Position numbers and translations under genes: made by a program. From the NCBI GenBank assembly GCA_023212695.1, contig JALCCG010000001.1, positions 434,001 to 498,000 on the forward strand: DNA of 64,000 bases. The letters are read 5' to 3'. The stretch comes from Sporisorium sorghi. Its lineage: Eukaryota; Basidiomycota; Ustilaginomycetes; Ustilaginales; Ustilaginaceae. Position 1 is the stretch's first letter; the number at the start of each line of letters is the position of its first letter. The notes beneath the pieces were generated by a model that did not search any database, was not told the origin of the DNA, and saw nothing but the letters and a program-made list of their open reading frames with translations. Shown one piece after another: positions 17,331 through 25,371 of the stretch.

Positions 17331-17372
17331 TTTATATATATTAAATTTAACAATAGAAAGGTGAGATTCTGA

Positions 17373-18251
17373 ATGATTACACCGTCTTTTCCCTACGAAA
17401 AAAAGCGTCAACGCGTACTGGGTCTAGAAATGGCTTACGTTGACGAAGGAAGTGGAGATCCGATTGTCTTCCTGCACGGCAACCCTACCTCATCTTATCT
17501 CTGGCGTGAAATTCTTCCTTATGCCCAAGATTTTGGTCGTTGCATTGCTCCTGATCTCATAGGTATGGGGGATTCCGAGAAAATTCCCCATAGTGGTACC
17601 GACTCTTACACCTTTGTAGAGAATCGTCGCTATCTCGATGCCCTGTTGGATCAGATTGGTGTTCACGAACGGGTTACTTTTGTGGTGCACGATTGGGGGT
17701 CGGCCCTGGGATTTTATTGGGCTTACCGCCATCCGGAGGCCGTTAAAGGAATCGCCTACATGGAGGGAATCATACAACCTCGTAGTTGGAGCGATCTTCC
17801 GGAACGGGGACGGAAAATTTTTCAGGCCTTGCGATCGGAGGAAGGTGGACAGATGGTGCTGGAACACAATTCTTTCATCGAGACTAACCTCCCAATCGGC
17901 ATTCTTCGTAAGTTGACCGAGGAAGAGATGAACGAATATCGCCGGCCATTCTCGCTGCCTGGTGAAGGCCGCCGCCCGACGTTAACCTGGCCGCGACAAC
18001 TTCCGTTTGATGGAGATCCCGCTGATGTGACGGAGATTGTAACCACGTACGGAGAGTGGTTGGTACAGAGCTCGGTCCCGAAACTCTTCATCAACTGTGA
18101 TCCAGGCACGATGCCGGTATCTCATGTTGAGTTCTGCCGTACCTGGTCAATGCAAACGGAGATCACCGTCCGTGGACTTCATTATCCTCAGGAAGATTCG
18201 CCTCATGAAATTGGCGAAGCACTTGCTGCCTGGTTAAATCATCTAACATAA
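17373..18251 (+). CDS. Haloalkane dehalogenase (LinB/DhaA-like)
   Basis: 292-residue alpha/beta hydrolase with every hallmark of haloalkane dehalogenase subfamily II. Visible are the halide-binding Asn37 (FLHGNPTSSYLWR), the nucleophile Asp107 followed by halide-binding Trp108 (VVHDWGSALGF), the acid Glu131 (IAYMEGI) and the base His278 (DSPHEIG). The expected reaction is hydrolysis of a carbon-halogen bond to an alcohol and halide (EC 3.8.1.5). The AAAGGTGAG site precedes ATG by 9 bases. It is a single-gene unit next to the TetR gene with matching operators. Natural substrates cannot be told from sequence. An epoxide hydrolase lies 2 kb away on the other strand. Confidence 0.88.
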   Translation: MITPSFPYEKKRQRVLGLEMAYVDEGSGDPIVFLHGNPTSSYLWREILPYAQDFGRCIAPDLIGMGDSEKIPHSGTDSYTFVENRRYLDALLDQIGVHERVTFVVHDWGSALGFYWAYRHPEAVKGIAYMEGIIQPRSWSDLPERGRKIFQALRSEEGGQMVLEHNSFIETNLPIGILRKLTEEEMNEYRRPFSLPGEGRRPTLTWPRQLPFDGDPADVTEIVTTYGEWLVQSSVPKLFINCDPGTMPVSHVEFCRTWSMQTEITVRGLHYPQEDSPHEIGEALAAWLNHLT

Positions 18252-18358
18252 TCGTTAAAGACCTTTTAGGGATGGATTAAAATTAAAAACAAGTAAGCCC
18301 CATTATTCTAGCCGATTGCTTGTAAAGACAGCCGATTGCTCGTGCCTAATGCCATATA

Positions 18359-18410
18359 AACATGGACCGGTTCTAGCAGACACTTATCTGACCGGCATTC
18401 GGTCCATGTT
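18359..18410. terminator. Long hairpin downstream of ABC-2 operon
   Basis: AACATGGACCG and CGGTCCATGTT form an 11-base perfect stem with an inner CCGGT/ACCGG pair. On the minus strand TTTATAT follows. It probably terminates the ABC-2 operon at 18547-21461, and may also act for the dehalogenase gene on the plus strand. Confidence 0.55.
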
Positions 18411-18421
18411 CTTGTCTCAAC

Positions 18422-18556
18422 TCATTTCCGATAAAACTTTAATTCCGGGTATGCAGTACTCGGCCCGTTCAACAACGCATCTTCCATTCCCTTCAAGTGC
18501 TTGTTGCTATCATTCAAGCAGGCTGCATTAAACGCCGTAGCACCAGTTAAGATCGC
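18422..18556 (-). pseudogene. Possible C-terminal gene remnant
   Basis: In one minus frame the sequence reads TGATAFNAACLNDSNKHLKG then MEDALLNGPSTAYPELKFYRK and a stop, with coding-like composition. It overlaps the 3' end of the permease gene in another frame and has no start of its own. I do not recognise the family. It may be the tail of a gene lost by rearrangement, or chance. Confidence 0.25.
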
Positions 18557-19272
18557 CTGTTTATGAATACAGTTACCATCAGGTACAAGAACACGCCATG
18601 TAAGAGCAAACCACCGGCAAAAAATACAGATGCCAGAAAAGGTTCATTGTGCATGATCAGGTAGGGAATCTTAGCAGGCCAATACGTTGGAAGCCAGGCG
18701 CCTAACATCTGCCAGGCTCCAGGCACGAAATGGGCCACCACTGGGCCAGCTATGAACAGTCCCCCTAATTTAGACAAGGCCAACCCTTCCACCTTGTTTG
18801 TTGAGAAGGCGGCAAGAAACAGCGAAAACATGGGTGCTTCCAACGCCAGCAACAGCAAAACAAATACATTGTATGAACCGACTTCTGACAAATTGGAAAA
18901 AAACAAATACACAAAAGATAGGACGGTGCATAACAGAAAAGGAAGAGCCAATCTATAAAACAAATAGCCTTTGCTCGTTAAAGGTGTAACCGCATAATAA
19001 GCAATCATATTCTCGTCCCGCTCGTCGAGCATAAGCAATCCTGTAAGCATTCCCGTCAGCATTGGGATCGTAACAACCAATAACGATGCAGCAAAGCCAC
19101 GGTACAGCTCCAAGTGAAAGGAATAGTTTACATCAAGCCAATCAACGGCAACAGGAAAGCCGAATCTCGATAGAAACAGGATCGCTAACGGTCCGATCAT
19201 CGCTGCCATCAGAACAGGATCCTTCCAAGCATGCCGAAGATCCTTCATGATGAGGAATTTATATTTCTCCAT
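18547..19272 (-). CDS. ABC-2 type transporter permease
   Basis: 241-residue membrane protein with about six helices and no soluble domain. It is the last gene of a tetR-ATPase-permease-permease operon and overlaps the upstream permease by 14 bases. The segment LLMLDERDENMIAYYAVTPLTSKGYLFYRL is the conserved cytoplasmic loop seen in this exporter group (a similar loop ERDQGVHDPLFVAPVHLRDYLLAKA occurs in its partner). It should form a heterodimeric channel with the 19259-19981 product. The substrate is unknown; drug or lipid export is typical. Confidence 0.8.
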   Translation of the reverse strand: MEKYKFLIMKDLRHAWKDPVLMAAMIGPLAILFLSRFGFPVAVDWLDVNYSFHLELYRGFAASLLVVTIPMLTGMLTGLLMLDERDENMIAYYAVTPLTSKGYLFYRLALPFLLCTVLSFVYLFFSNLSEVGSYNVFVLLLLALEAPMFSLFLAAFSTNKVEGLALSKLGGLFIAGPVVAHFVPGAWQMLGAWLPTYWPAKIPYLIMHNEPFLASVFFAGGLLLHGVFLYLMVTVFINRRS

Positions 19273-19981
19273 TTACGGCCCCTCCTTCGCCTATCCGCAT
19301 CAGCACATGTCGAGTATAGGAACGGTATGCCCAGACGTAAGCAGCAATGTTCCAGAGCGATAAAAGACATACGGAGAATAGAACACTGCCAGTAGATAAG
19401 CCGTCACCAGGAGAAACAAGTAAGCGGAGTGTTCCTTCAGTCGGAAGGAACATAAACAGGTCAGTATGCCACAATTGAAGGAAACCGAACAAGGGAAGAA
19501 CGAGTGGTATCGCGTAGACTTGTGCCATCAGAATAAAGCCGTTAATGGTCCGCTGGCGTGCCGCAATCCCAATCGACAACAAGGTCATGAAGGTTGATGT
19601 TAAGACAATACCTGTAGAAAAAGCAAACGGTAAATCGGGAATGGTACCGGTTGCCATATGAATGACCCATCCTGCCGCAAGAGATAACAGCGACAGCGAG
19701 AATGCTTTTGCCAGTAAATAATCCCGTAAGTGTACCGGCGCTACAAACAGCGGGTCGTGAACGCCTTGATCTCTCTCCAGCAGAACCATACCACCTGCCA
19801 TGATAAGTCCCAGGGCAGCCGGATCGCTGAAGGTTAGCACGATGGCGGTTATTTCCTGATATGTCTCAGGAACGAATCGAAGCAGAATCCAGTAACAGAT
19901 ACATACGAATATATAAACGTAATAAAAGCCATGGCGCCACTGGAAACGTAGATCAAAAAGAAAAAGGGTTAGCCCTCTCAT
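19259..19981 (-). CDS. ABC-2 type transporter permease
   Basis: 240-residue membrane protein, about six helices, paralogous in layout to the next gene. It overlaps the ATPase gene by 4 bases and the following permease by 14 bases, so the three are translated together. The loop GMVLLERDQGVHDPLFVAPVH follows the second helix pair. The exporter is presumably a heterodimer of two different membrane subunits plus the ATPase. Confidence 0.8.
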   Translation of the reverse strand: MRGLTLFLFDLRFQWRHGFYYVYIFVCICYWILLRFVPETYQEITAIVLTFSDPAALGLIMAGGMVLLERDQGVHDPLFVAPVHLRDYLLAKAFSLSLLSLAAGWVIHMATGTIPDLPFAFSTGIVLTSTFMTLLSIGIAARQRTINGFILMAQVYAIPLVLPLFGFLQLWHTDLFMFLPTEGTLRLLVSPGDGLSTGSVLFSVCLLSLWNIAAYVWAYRSYTRHVLMRIGEGGAVNGEI

Positions 19982-20832
19982 GAAAGCTGCCTCCCTGTCA
20001 CCTCTATAAAAATTTGTTCAAGAGATGCTTCTTGCGAATGAATAGTCTCAGGTGGGAACTCCTGTATAAGCCTCAGAAATCGGTCATTCCGACTAATATC
20101 ATCTAGAGGAAATGTAGCCTCCTCTAACTCACTGTCCTTCCGGTATTCTACTCGCACCAGCCTTCTTCCATTCCGGAGTTTCAATTCCCTTGGCGAATCG
20201 ACTAACTTGATTTCGCCATCGACGATAAATGCAACCCGATCGCACAACTCCTCGGCTGCTTGCATATTGTGCGTTGTTATGAGAACTGTCTTTCCTGCTG
20301 CTTTTTTCGCGAGGATCAATTCCTTCATTCGTTTCGCATTCACGGGGTCCAATCCGGAGGTAGGCTCATCCAAAAAGAGGATATCCGGATCATGCATTAA
20401 CGCCCTGCAGAAATTCAGCCTCATCTTCATCCCTTTGGAAAGGTGTGAAACCAACATATTGGCTGCATCTGACAAATCAACTTGTTCAAGCAATCTCAAT
20501 GGATCCTCCGTATTCCCCTTGTAAAGAGAACGGAAAAGTTTTAAATTTTCGAGAACCGAAAATTTGTTGTAGAAGTTAGGAAATTCAAAGGCTACACCAA
20601 TTCGCTCGTAATATTCCGGACCGATTTCCTTAATTTCGTTTCCCATTACCTTTATGCTCCCACGATATCCCTTCAGAACACCGATCAGCAGCTTCTGCGT
20701 GGTGCTTTTACCTGCACCAGACGGGCCGAGAAATCCAAAGATTTCTCCGGGCCGTATGACAAAATCAAGTCCCTGCAGGGTCGGCTCTTTACGATTGGGA
20801 TAAGTGAAATGAAGCCCGCTTACTTCGATCAC
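19978..20832 (-). CDS. ABC exporter ATPase
   Basis: 284-residue ATPase. Walker A is FLGPSGAGKSTTQK, the signature LSKGMKMRLNFCRAL is the divergent LSKGM form common in ABC-2 exporters, and Walker B is ILFLDEPTSGLDP. A C-terminal extension of about 70 residues follows the core. It overlaps the TetR gene by 4 bases. It energises the two downstream permeases. Confidence 0.87.
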   Translation of the reverse strand: MIEVSGLHFTYPNRKEPTLQGLDFVIRPGEIFGFLGPSGAGKSTTQKLLIGVLKGYRGSIKVMGNEIKEIGPEYYERIGVAFEFPNFYNKFSVLENLKLFRSLYKGNTEDPLRLLEQVDLSDAANMLVSHLSKGMKMRLNFCRALMHDPDILFLDEPTSGLDPVNAKRMKELILAKKAAGKTVLITTHNMQAAEELCDRVAFIVDGEIKLVDSPRELKLRNGRRLVRVEYRKDSELEEATFPLDDISRNDRFLRLIQEFPPETIHSQEASLEQIFIEVTGRQLS

Positions 20833-21461
20833 AATCCCTCACCTCCTTGTGCCCCTTTGGACACTGCAAGCATACCGGCAGATAATAACTCTACCAGCAA
20901 TTCGATCGTAGCTGTAAATGGTGCTTCTCCAATCTCTTTTCTGTGCAGCGTAAGAAACGCCAAGGATCTGATCATGCCTACGATGGATTCGGGTGCCGTA
21001 CCATTCAAAATGCCGGCTTTCTGCCAAGCTGCAATCACTGGCAGGAGCGCATCCTGATCCTCGGTAAAATTACGGTCCAGCAGTTCCTTGGGTAATTTCC
21101 TGAACAACAGCTCCATCTCCCCCCGATCCATCATCTGCCGAAGCAGCGGGCTCTCATCCATCATCCTTAATGAATACAAGAGAAACCGTTTGATGCTATC
21201 CTGGGTGCTGACCTGTTCTGGAGGAAATAAGTCTAGAACCGCACTGCGGATTCGATCCTCCTCTTCCAGAATCAGTTCATAATACAATTCCTCTTTCGAT
21301 CCGAAAAACATGTAAAAAGAGCCTTGGGCAATGCCGACCGCCTTCGTTAATTCTTCAACACTCGTTTTACGGAGACCAGACCTTTCGAAATGATGACGTG
21401 CCTCCATCAGCAGTTTTTCTCGAATCCACTTGCGTTCTTCGTCAGAGAATTTTTTTGGCAT
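20829..21461 (-). CDS. TetR regulator of the ABC-2 operon
   Basis: 210-residue TetR/AcrR regulator, first gene of the operon. The HTH lies near the N-terminus (HFERSGLRKTSVEELTKAVGIAQGSFYMFFGSKEELYYE). I prefer ATG 21461 (MPKKFSDEERKW); the longer TTG reading from 21488 has no ribosome site, while AAGGATG precedes 21461. It overlaps the ATPase gene, so it is co-transcribed and likely represses its own operon through the palindrome on the -10 region. The ligand is probably the exported compound. Confidence 0.85.
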   Translation of the reverse strand: MPKKFSDEERKWIREKLLMEARHHFERSGLRKTSVEELTKAVGIAQGSFYMFFGSKEELYYELILEEEDRIRSAVLDLFPPEQVSTQDSIKRFLLYSLRMMDESPLLRQMMDRGEMELLFRKLPKELLDRNFTEDQDALLPVIAAWQKAGILNGTAPESIVGMIRSLAFLTLHRKEIGEAPFTATIELLVELLSAGMLAVSKGAQGGEGL

Positions 21462-21512
21462 ATCGTATTTCACATCCTTAATCAGCAAATGAATGATTCT
21501 ATGAATGATTTT

Positions 21513-21555
21513 ATTTTATATTCATAAAATACGCCCTCTTTTTCCCATTTGTCAA
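21513..21555 (-). promoter_or_regulatory. Promoter and palindrome of the TetR-ABC operon
   Basis: Minus strand TTGACA (21555-21550), 18-base spacer, TATTTT (21531-21526). A perfect repeat ATTTTAT-N4-ATAAAAT (21513-21530) overlaps the -10 element, a fitting TetR operator. The sequence is AT-rich, so the repeat could be chance. Confidence 0.5.
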
Positions 21556-21815
21556 TATATTTGTTGTTTTGGAGGGTTCAGCCCTACTCTGGTCTGCAGT
21601 CTGACACCCTTTGTTGGCAATTCGATCATCAATATTACGATCGCTGTGTCCCAGTGCTCATACGAGCTTTTGTGTTGTGATAATTTGTTTATAATGTTGA
21701 GACGTTTCTACATCTTCGTTTGAGATCTTTGTTTGTTATGCTTTTATATGGGAGCACGGATTCCCTGAATTTCGGAAAATCGTCTCACAGAATACTCAAT
21801 GAAGGAGGTTTCCAT

Positions 21816-21911
21816 ATGGTGACTACCCCATCGACATTTAAGGCTCTATCGCACTACAGTTGGTTATCCCATCATCTTTCAAACAAAACGAGAGGAATTG
21901 GTATAGGATGA
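21816..21911 (+). CDS. 31-residue ORF coupled to the DJ-1 gene
   Basis: Start ATG 21816 has a near-ideal ribosome site (GAAGGAGGTTTCCAT). The predicted peptide begins MVTTPSTFKALSHYSWLSHH and ends GIGIG. Its TGA (21909-21911) overlaps the ATG of the downstream gene (21908), the classical arrangement for translational coupling. The downstream gene has only a modest site of its own. It shows no signal peptide or known family. It is either a leader peptide or a small protein in its own right. Confidence 0.5.
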   Translation: MVTTPSTFKALSHYSWLSHHLSNKTRGIGIG

Positions 21912-22702
21912 AAAAAATGATTAGCTTACTCATGTCGTTAACGCTTATGTTAAGTCTGTTTGCTCCCATAGCAAGTGCGGATACCAAAAAGGATCAGGAT
22001 GCATCCAAGGACAAAAGTGTACATGTTCAAATCGTACTGTTCGATGGGTTCGATCTGCTGGACGCGTTAGCGCCATATGAAGTATTCGCTGCCGCTGGAA
22101 TGTACTCCGGGGGAAAAGTCACTGTAGAATTGGTATCCGCAGAAGGCAAGCGTTCGGTTCCGAGCGGTCTGAATGGGCCCTTCCTTGAAGCGCAAGCCAC
22201 AATGGACCCCGCTCGTTCTGGAATTATTGTGGTTCCTGGAGCTTCGGGTAAGCCAGCGGGAAAATCAGAAGATGCTATTCCTAATATATTGAAGCAGGCT
22301 AAGGATACTGCTTTAACAAGTATGATGAAACAAGCTTTAAATAATAAGGAAGTCACAGTGGTTACCGTGTGTGGAGGTTCATTGCTGCTGGCTATGGGGG
22401 GTTTGTTGAAAGACAGATATGCTGTCACCAATCAAATAGGCATGGGTGCACTAGGAGCTCTCGGGGCAATTCCGGTTGATGCAAGAATCGTGGAAGATAC
22501 TCCTCGCTTGGTAACTGCCGGAGGTGTTACTTCCGGACTTGATGTGGCCTTGTATTTGGTTGAGCGTGAAGTAGGGCCACAGATTGCGAATGCCATTGAA
22601 AAGTTATTCGAGTACGAGTGTAGAGGAACAGTATGGCAAGCAACAGGCATTGCGCCGATTCATTTCGAGGCTGATCAGTCAAGACAGGCACCTGCGAAAT
22701 AA
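21908..22702 (+). CDS. Secreted DJ-1/PfpI family protein
   Basis: 264 residues from ATG 21908. A signal peptide (MKKMISLLMSLTLMLSLFAP, cleavage after IASA near residue 24) leads into a DJ-1/PfpI domain: VQIVLFDGFDLLDALAPYEVF, IIVVPGASG and the nucleophile-elbow Cys155 in VVTVCGGSLLLA. The fold resembles isocyanide hydratase and the ligand domain of GlxA-type AraC regulators. Most relatives are cytoplasmic, so export is unusual. The last part has a second Cys near YECRG. A repeat-type hairpin at 22776 may terminate it. The substrate is unknown. Confidence 0.82.
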   Translation: MKKMISLLMSLTLMLSLFAPIASADTKKDQDASKDKSVHVQIVLFDGFDLLDALAPYEVFAAAGMYSGGKVTVELVSAEGKRSVPSGLNGPFLEAQATMDPARSGIIVVPGASGKPAGKSEDAIPNILKQAKDTALTSMMKQALNNKEVTVVTVCGGSLLLAMGGLLKDRYAVTNQIGMGALGALGAIPVDARIVEDTPRLVTAGGVTSGLDVALYLVEREVGPQIANAIEKLFEYECRGTVWQATGIAPIHFEADQSRQAPAK

Positions 22703-22775
22703 AGTTACCACTCGCTGTTAAAGGGAACCTTAACGTTTCTGAATAGGTGTAGGACATAGCTGAAATCAAAGTAAG

Positions 22776-22820
22776 AGGGTATCTCAAAGGATCTTAGATC
22801 TTGCGAGATGCCCTTCTTGT
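22776..22820. repeat. Repeated hairpin, copy 2 (terminator-like)
   Basis: Near-identical to 15831-15880: AGGGTATCTC...GAGATGCCCT with the inner AGATC/GATCT pair and TCTTGTT following. It lies 74 bases after the DJ-1 gene. Confidence 0.7.
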
Positions 22821-22977
22821 TCCGATCTATACATAAGGAGGAAACAGATATATCTTAAGAGCTCGGTAACCATTTCAGTTGTTATATCTAAGCCGATAAC
22901 GGTCCCAGTCCCCTCCACCGCCTCCCATTCGAGTACCACTTTACCAAGCTTAACCACGCAACTCGCACCTCAAACAA

Positions 22978-23006
22978 TTGATTTTTAACCAATTTCCGAA
23001 TATTAT
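22978..23006 (+). promoter_or_regulatory. arsR promoter
   Basis: TTGATT (22978-22983), 17-base spacer, TATTAT (23001-23006), overlapping the ArsR operator at 23005-23024. Confidence 0.65.
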
Positions 23007-23024
23007 ATAAGCATTCACTTATAT
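23005..23024. promoter_or_regulatory. ArsR operator 1
   Basis: Perfect inverted repeat ATATAAG-N6-CTTATAT on the arsR promoter start region. A similar palindrome precedes arsB at 23389-23412. Confidence 0.7.
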
Positions 23025-23047
23025 TTAATGGACAAGGAGGAGTTGAA

Positions 23048-23374
23048 TTGGAGCAGATCCACGAAATGGTCGAAAAGTTGAAACTGTTAAGCGATGGTAC
23101 ACGTCTCACCATTTTGACTTTGCTGAAGGACCGGGAGTTTTGCGTATGCGAGCTTGTTGATATCCTGGAGATTTCTCAACCTGGTGTGAGTCAGCATTTA
23201 CGGAAGTTAAAATCTCAGGGCCTTGTAAAAGAAGATAAGCGCGGACAGTGGGTGTATTACTCCTTGAATGTAGATGATAAACCCTATATTAAGTCAGTAC
23301 TCGAATACACACCCGATTCGAGGACTATTTTAAACGTCCTGAATAAGAAAGATATAACTTTCATTTGCAAATGA
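23048..23374 (+). CDS. arsR: Arsenic-responsive repressor ArsR
   Basis: 108-residue winged-helix repressor. The metalloid-binding CVC motif is in REFCVCELVDIL (Cys32, Cys34), followed by the recognition helix QPGVSQHLRKLKSQGLV. The start is TTG 23048 with AAGGAGG 7 bases upstream. It leads the arsRBC operon and should leave DNA when arsenite or antimonite binds. Palindromes lie before arsR and before arsB. Confidence 0.92.
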   Translation: MEQIHEMVEKLKLLSDGTRLTILTLLKDREFCVCELVDILEISQPGVSQHLRKLKSQGLVKEDKRGQWVYYSLNVDDKPYIKSVLEYTPDSRTILNVLNKKDITFICK

Positions 23375-23388
23375 GTTTTTTGCGCCCT

Positions 23389-23412
23389 TTATATAAGTAC
23401 ATAGTTATATAA
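23389..23412. promoter_or_regulatory. ArsR operator 2, before arsB
   Basis: TTATATAA-N8-TTATATAA inverted repeat in the 79-base gap between arsR and arsB, similar in sequence to operator 1. It suggests separate control of arsBC or an internal repression site. Confidence 0.6.
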
Positions 23413-23453
23413 TGATCGATGAAATACTGACTTAATCATTAACGGAGGTCGTA

Positions 23454-24749
23454 ATGGTAACTGTTATTTTAGCATGTATTATTTTTTTGATTACCTTAAC
23501 TCTGGTCATTTGGCAGCCTCGAAATTTATCCATCGGATGGTCAGCTTGTGCCGGTGCTGTCCTTGCGTTGCTTGCAGGAGTAGTTAATATCCAAGACGTC
23601 TGGGACGTAACTCAAATGGTCTGGAATGCAACCCTGGCTTTTGTCGCAATTATCATCATTTCTTTAATCTTAGATAAGATTGGATTTTTTGAATGGGCTG
23701 CGCTGCATATGGCACGAGCTGCTCGGGAAAGTGGCATCCGTATGTTTGTGTACGTCAGTGTTTTGGGCGCTATCGTAGCTGCATTTTTTGCAAACGATGG
23801 AGCAGCGTTGATTCTGACACCCATCGTGTTGGCAATGGTAAGGGCGCTTAATTTCGATGAGAAAAAAGTATTTCCCTTCATCATCGCGAGTGGATTTATC
23901 GCGGATACCACCTCACTTCCGCTCGTTGTAAGTAACTTGGTCAATATCGTTTCCGCTGATTTCTTTGGGATCGGGTTCACGGAATACGCCAGTCGTATGA
24001 TCATACCGAATTTGTTTTCTTTGGTCACCAGCATCTTAGTCCTGTACCTCTTCTTCCGAAAAAGCATTCCGCGGCAATTTGAAGCCACTCGCCTGAAGAA
24101 GCCAACTGATGCCATCAAGGATCCCTTGATGTTCCGTATTTCCTGGTATGTCCTCACGCTTCTATTGTTCGGGTATTTTATTAGCGAGTTTCTTGGTATT
24201 CCAGTGTCCGTCATAGCAGGTATCATAGCTTTTATGTTCCTGCTATGTGCTCAAAGGAGCCGCAGCGTCCCAACTCAAGAGGTTCTCAAAGGAGCTCCCT
24301 GGTCCATTGTCTTTTTCTCCATTGGCATGTATGTCGTGGTGTATGGACTTCGAAATGCAGGGCTTACAGACCTGCTGGCACAAGTAATACAATCCGTTGC
24401 AGATCAAGGATTGTTTGCCGCTACAATGGGTATGGGGTTCATTGCTGCGATTCTGTCATCTATCATGAACAATCTGCCCACTGTTATGATTGATGCGCTC
24501 GCTATTGACGCTACCCAGACGTCTGAAGCGATCCGAGAAGCGCTGATATATGCTAACGTAATCGGTTCTGATTTGGGACCAAAAATAACACCTATCGGCT
24601 CATTGGCTACCTTGCTATGGCTTCATGTGCTTTCCAACAAAGGGGTTAAGATTTCTTGGGGGACATACTTTAAAACGGGGATGATCCTCACGATCCCGAC
24701 ATTATTTATTACTTTGCTGGGGCTTTATCTGTGGTTAACTTTTTTGTAA
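23454..24749 (+). CDS. arsB: Arsenite efflux permease ArsB
   Basis: 431-residue membrane protein with about 12 helices of the ArsB/NhaD (IT) superfamily. Family segments include [39 protein letters not shown] and [22 protein letters not shown] lies 7 bases before ATG. It expels arsenite across the membrane using the proton gradient. It is followed after 25 bases by arsC. No arsA is present, as usual for Firmicutes. Confidence 0.94.
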   Translation: MVTVILACIIFLITLTLVIWQPRNLSIGWSACAGAVLALLAGVVNIQDVWDVTQMVWNATLAFVAIIIISLILDKIGFFEWAALHMARAARESGIRMFVYVSVLGAIVAAFFANDGAALILTPIVLAMVRALNFDEKKVFPFIIASGFIADTTSLPLVVSNLVNIVSADFFGIGFTEYASRMIIPNLFSLVTSILVLYLFFRKSIPRQFEATRLKKPTDAIKDPLMFRISWYVLTLLLFGYFISEFLGIPVSVIAGIIAFMFLLCAQRSRSVPTQEVLKGAPWSIVFFSIGMYVVVYGLRNAGLTDLLAQVIQSVADQGLFAATMGMGFIAAILSSIMNNLPTVMIDALAIDATQTSEAIREALIYANVIGSDLGPKITPIGSLATLLWLHVLSNKGVKISWGTYFKTGMILTIPTLFITLLGLYLWLTFL

Positions 24750-24774
24750 TTCATATATAAGGAGAAGATACATC

Positions 24775-25194
24775 ATGGAGAAAAAAACGATATACTTTTT
24801 GTGCACAGGTAACTCATGCCGGAGTCAGATCGCAGAAGGGTGGGCAAAAAAACATCTGGGAATTGGCTGGAATGTTTACAGCGCGGGTATCGAAGCACAT
24901 GGCCTGAATCCGAATGCTGTTCGAGCTATGCATGAGATTGGCATTGACATTTCAGACCAAACCTCCGATATCATCGATCCAGAACTGCTATATAACGCAG
25001 ATTTGGTTGTGACGCTGTGTGGTGATGCTGCGGATAAATGCCCTGTCACTCCACCGAACGTAAGAAGAGAACATTGGGGGTTTGATGATCCCGCCAAAGC
25101 CCAAGGAACAGATGAAGAAAAATGGTCAGTATTCCAGAAGGTTCGGGATGAGATTGGTCATAGAATTCAACGGTTTGCCGAAACGGGTGAATGA
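24775..25194 (+). CDS. arsC: Arsenate reductase ArsC (thioredoxin type)
   Basis: 139-residue low-molecular-weight phosphatase-fold arsenate reductase. The P-loop LCTGNSCRS (Cys10, Cys15) and the redox pair Cys82 and Cys89 ([10 protein letters not shown]) are all present, identifying the thioredoxin-coupled Bacillus type. It reduces arsenate to arsenite for export by ArsB. AAGGAGA precedes ATG. It is the last gene of arsRBC. Confidence 0.95.
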   Translation: MEKKTIYFLCTGNSCRSQIAEGWAKKHLGIGWNVYSAGIEAHGLNPNAVRAMHEIGIDISDQTSDIIDPELLYNADLVVTLCGDAADKCPVTPPNVRREHWGFDDPAKAQGTDEEKWSVFQKVRDEIGHRIQRFAETGE

Positions 25195-25210
25195 ACTAGA
25201 GATAACAAAT

Positions 25211-25296
25211 AGAACAAGCCGGTGAGCTGAACTGAACCCCAACTGTTAGTGTGTGTCTCTAACAATTGGGGTCAGATCATCCCTAGGGCTTGTTCT
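25211..25296. repeat. 86-base nested inverted repeat after arsC
   Basis: Outer arms AGAACAAGCC/GGCTTGTTCT (25211-25220, 25287-25296) enclose inner arms ACCCCAACTGTTAG/CTAACAATTGGGGT (25236-25249, 25259-25272). No strong T-run follows. It may be a terminator between the converging arsC and FAD oxidase genes, or a small transposon-derived element: the inner arms resemble ends of some IS3-family elements, from memory only. Confidence 0.55.
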
Positions 25297-25371
25297 TCGG
25301 CATCTAACCATCAATACATATCGAACCGCTTGAATCTCACTGCCTTAACTCCGATGTTAGCTGCTCTGTCC

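Noticed and set aside
18316..18531. 71-residue plus-strand ORF after the dehalogenase gene
   Set aside because: It runs through the terminator-like hairpin at 18359-18410, has no ribosome site and unnatural composition.
22850..22990. Minus-strand coding-like text before arsR (LGKVVLEWEAVEGTGTVIGL)
   Set aside because: Stops lie upstream and there is no start or recognised family; it is too short to claim a remnant.
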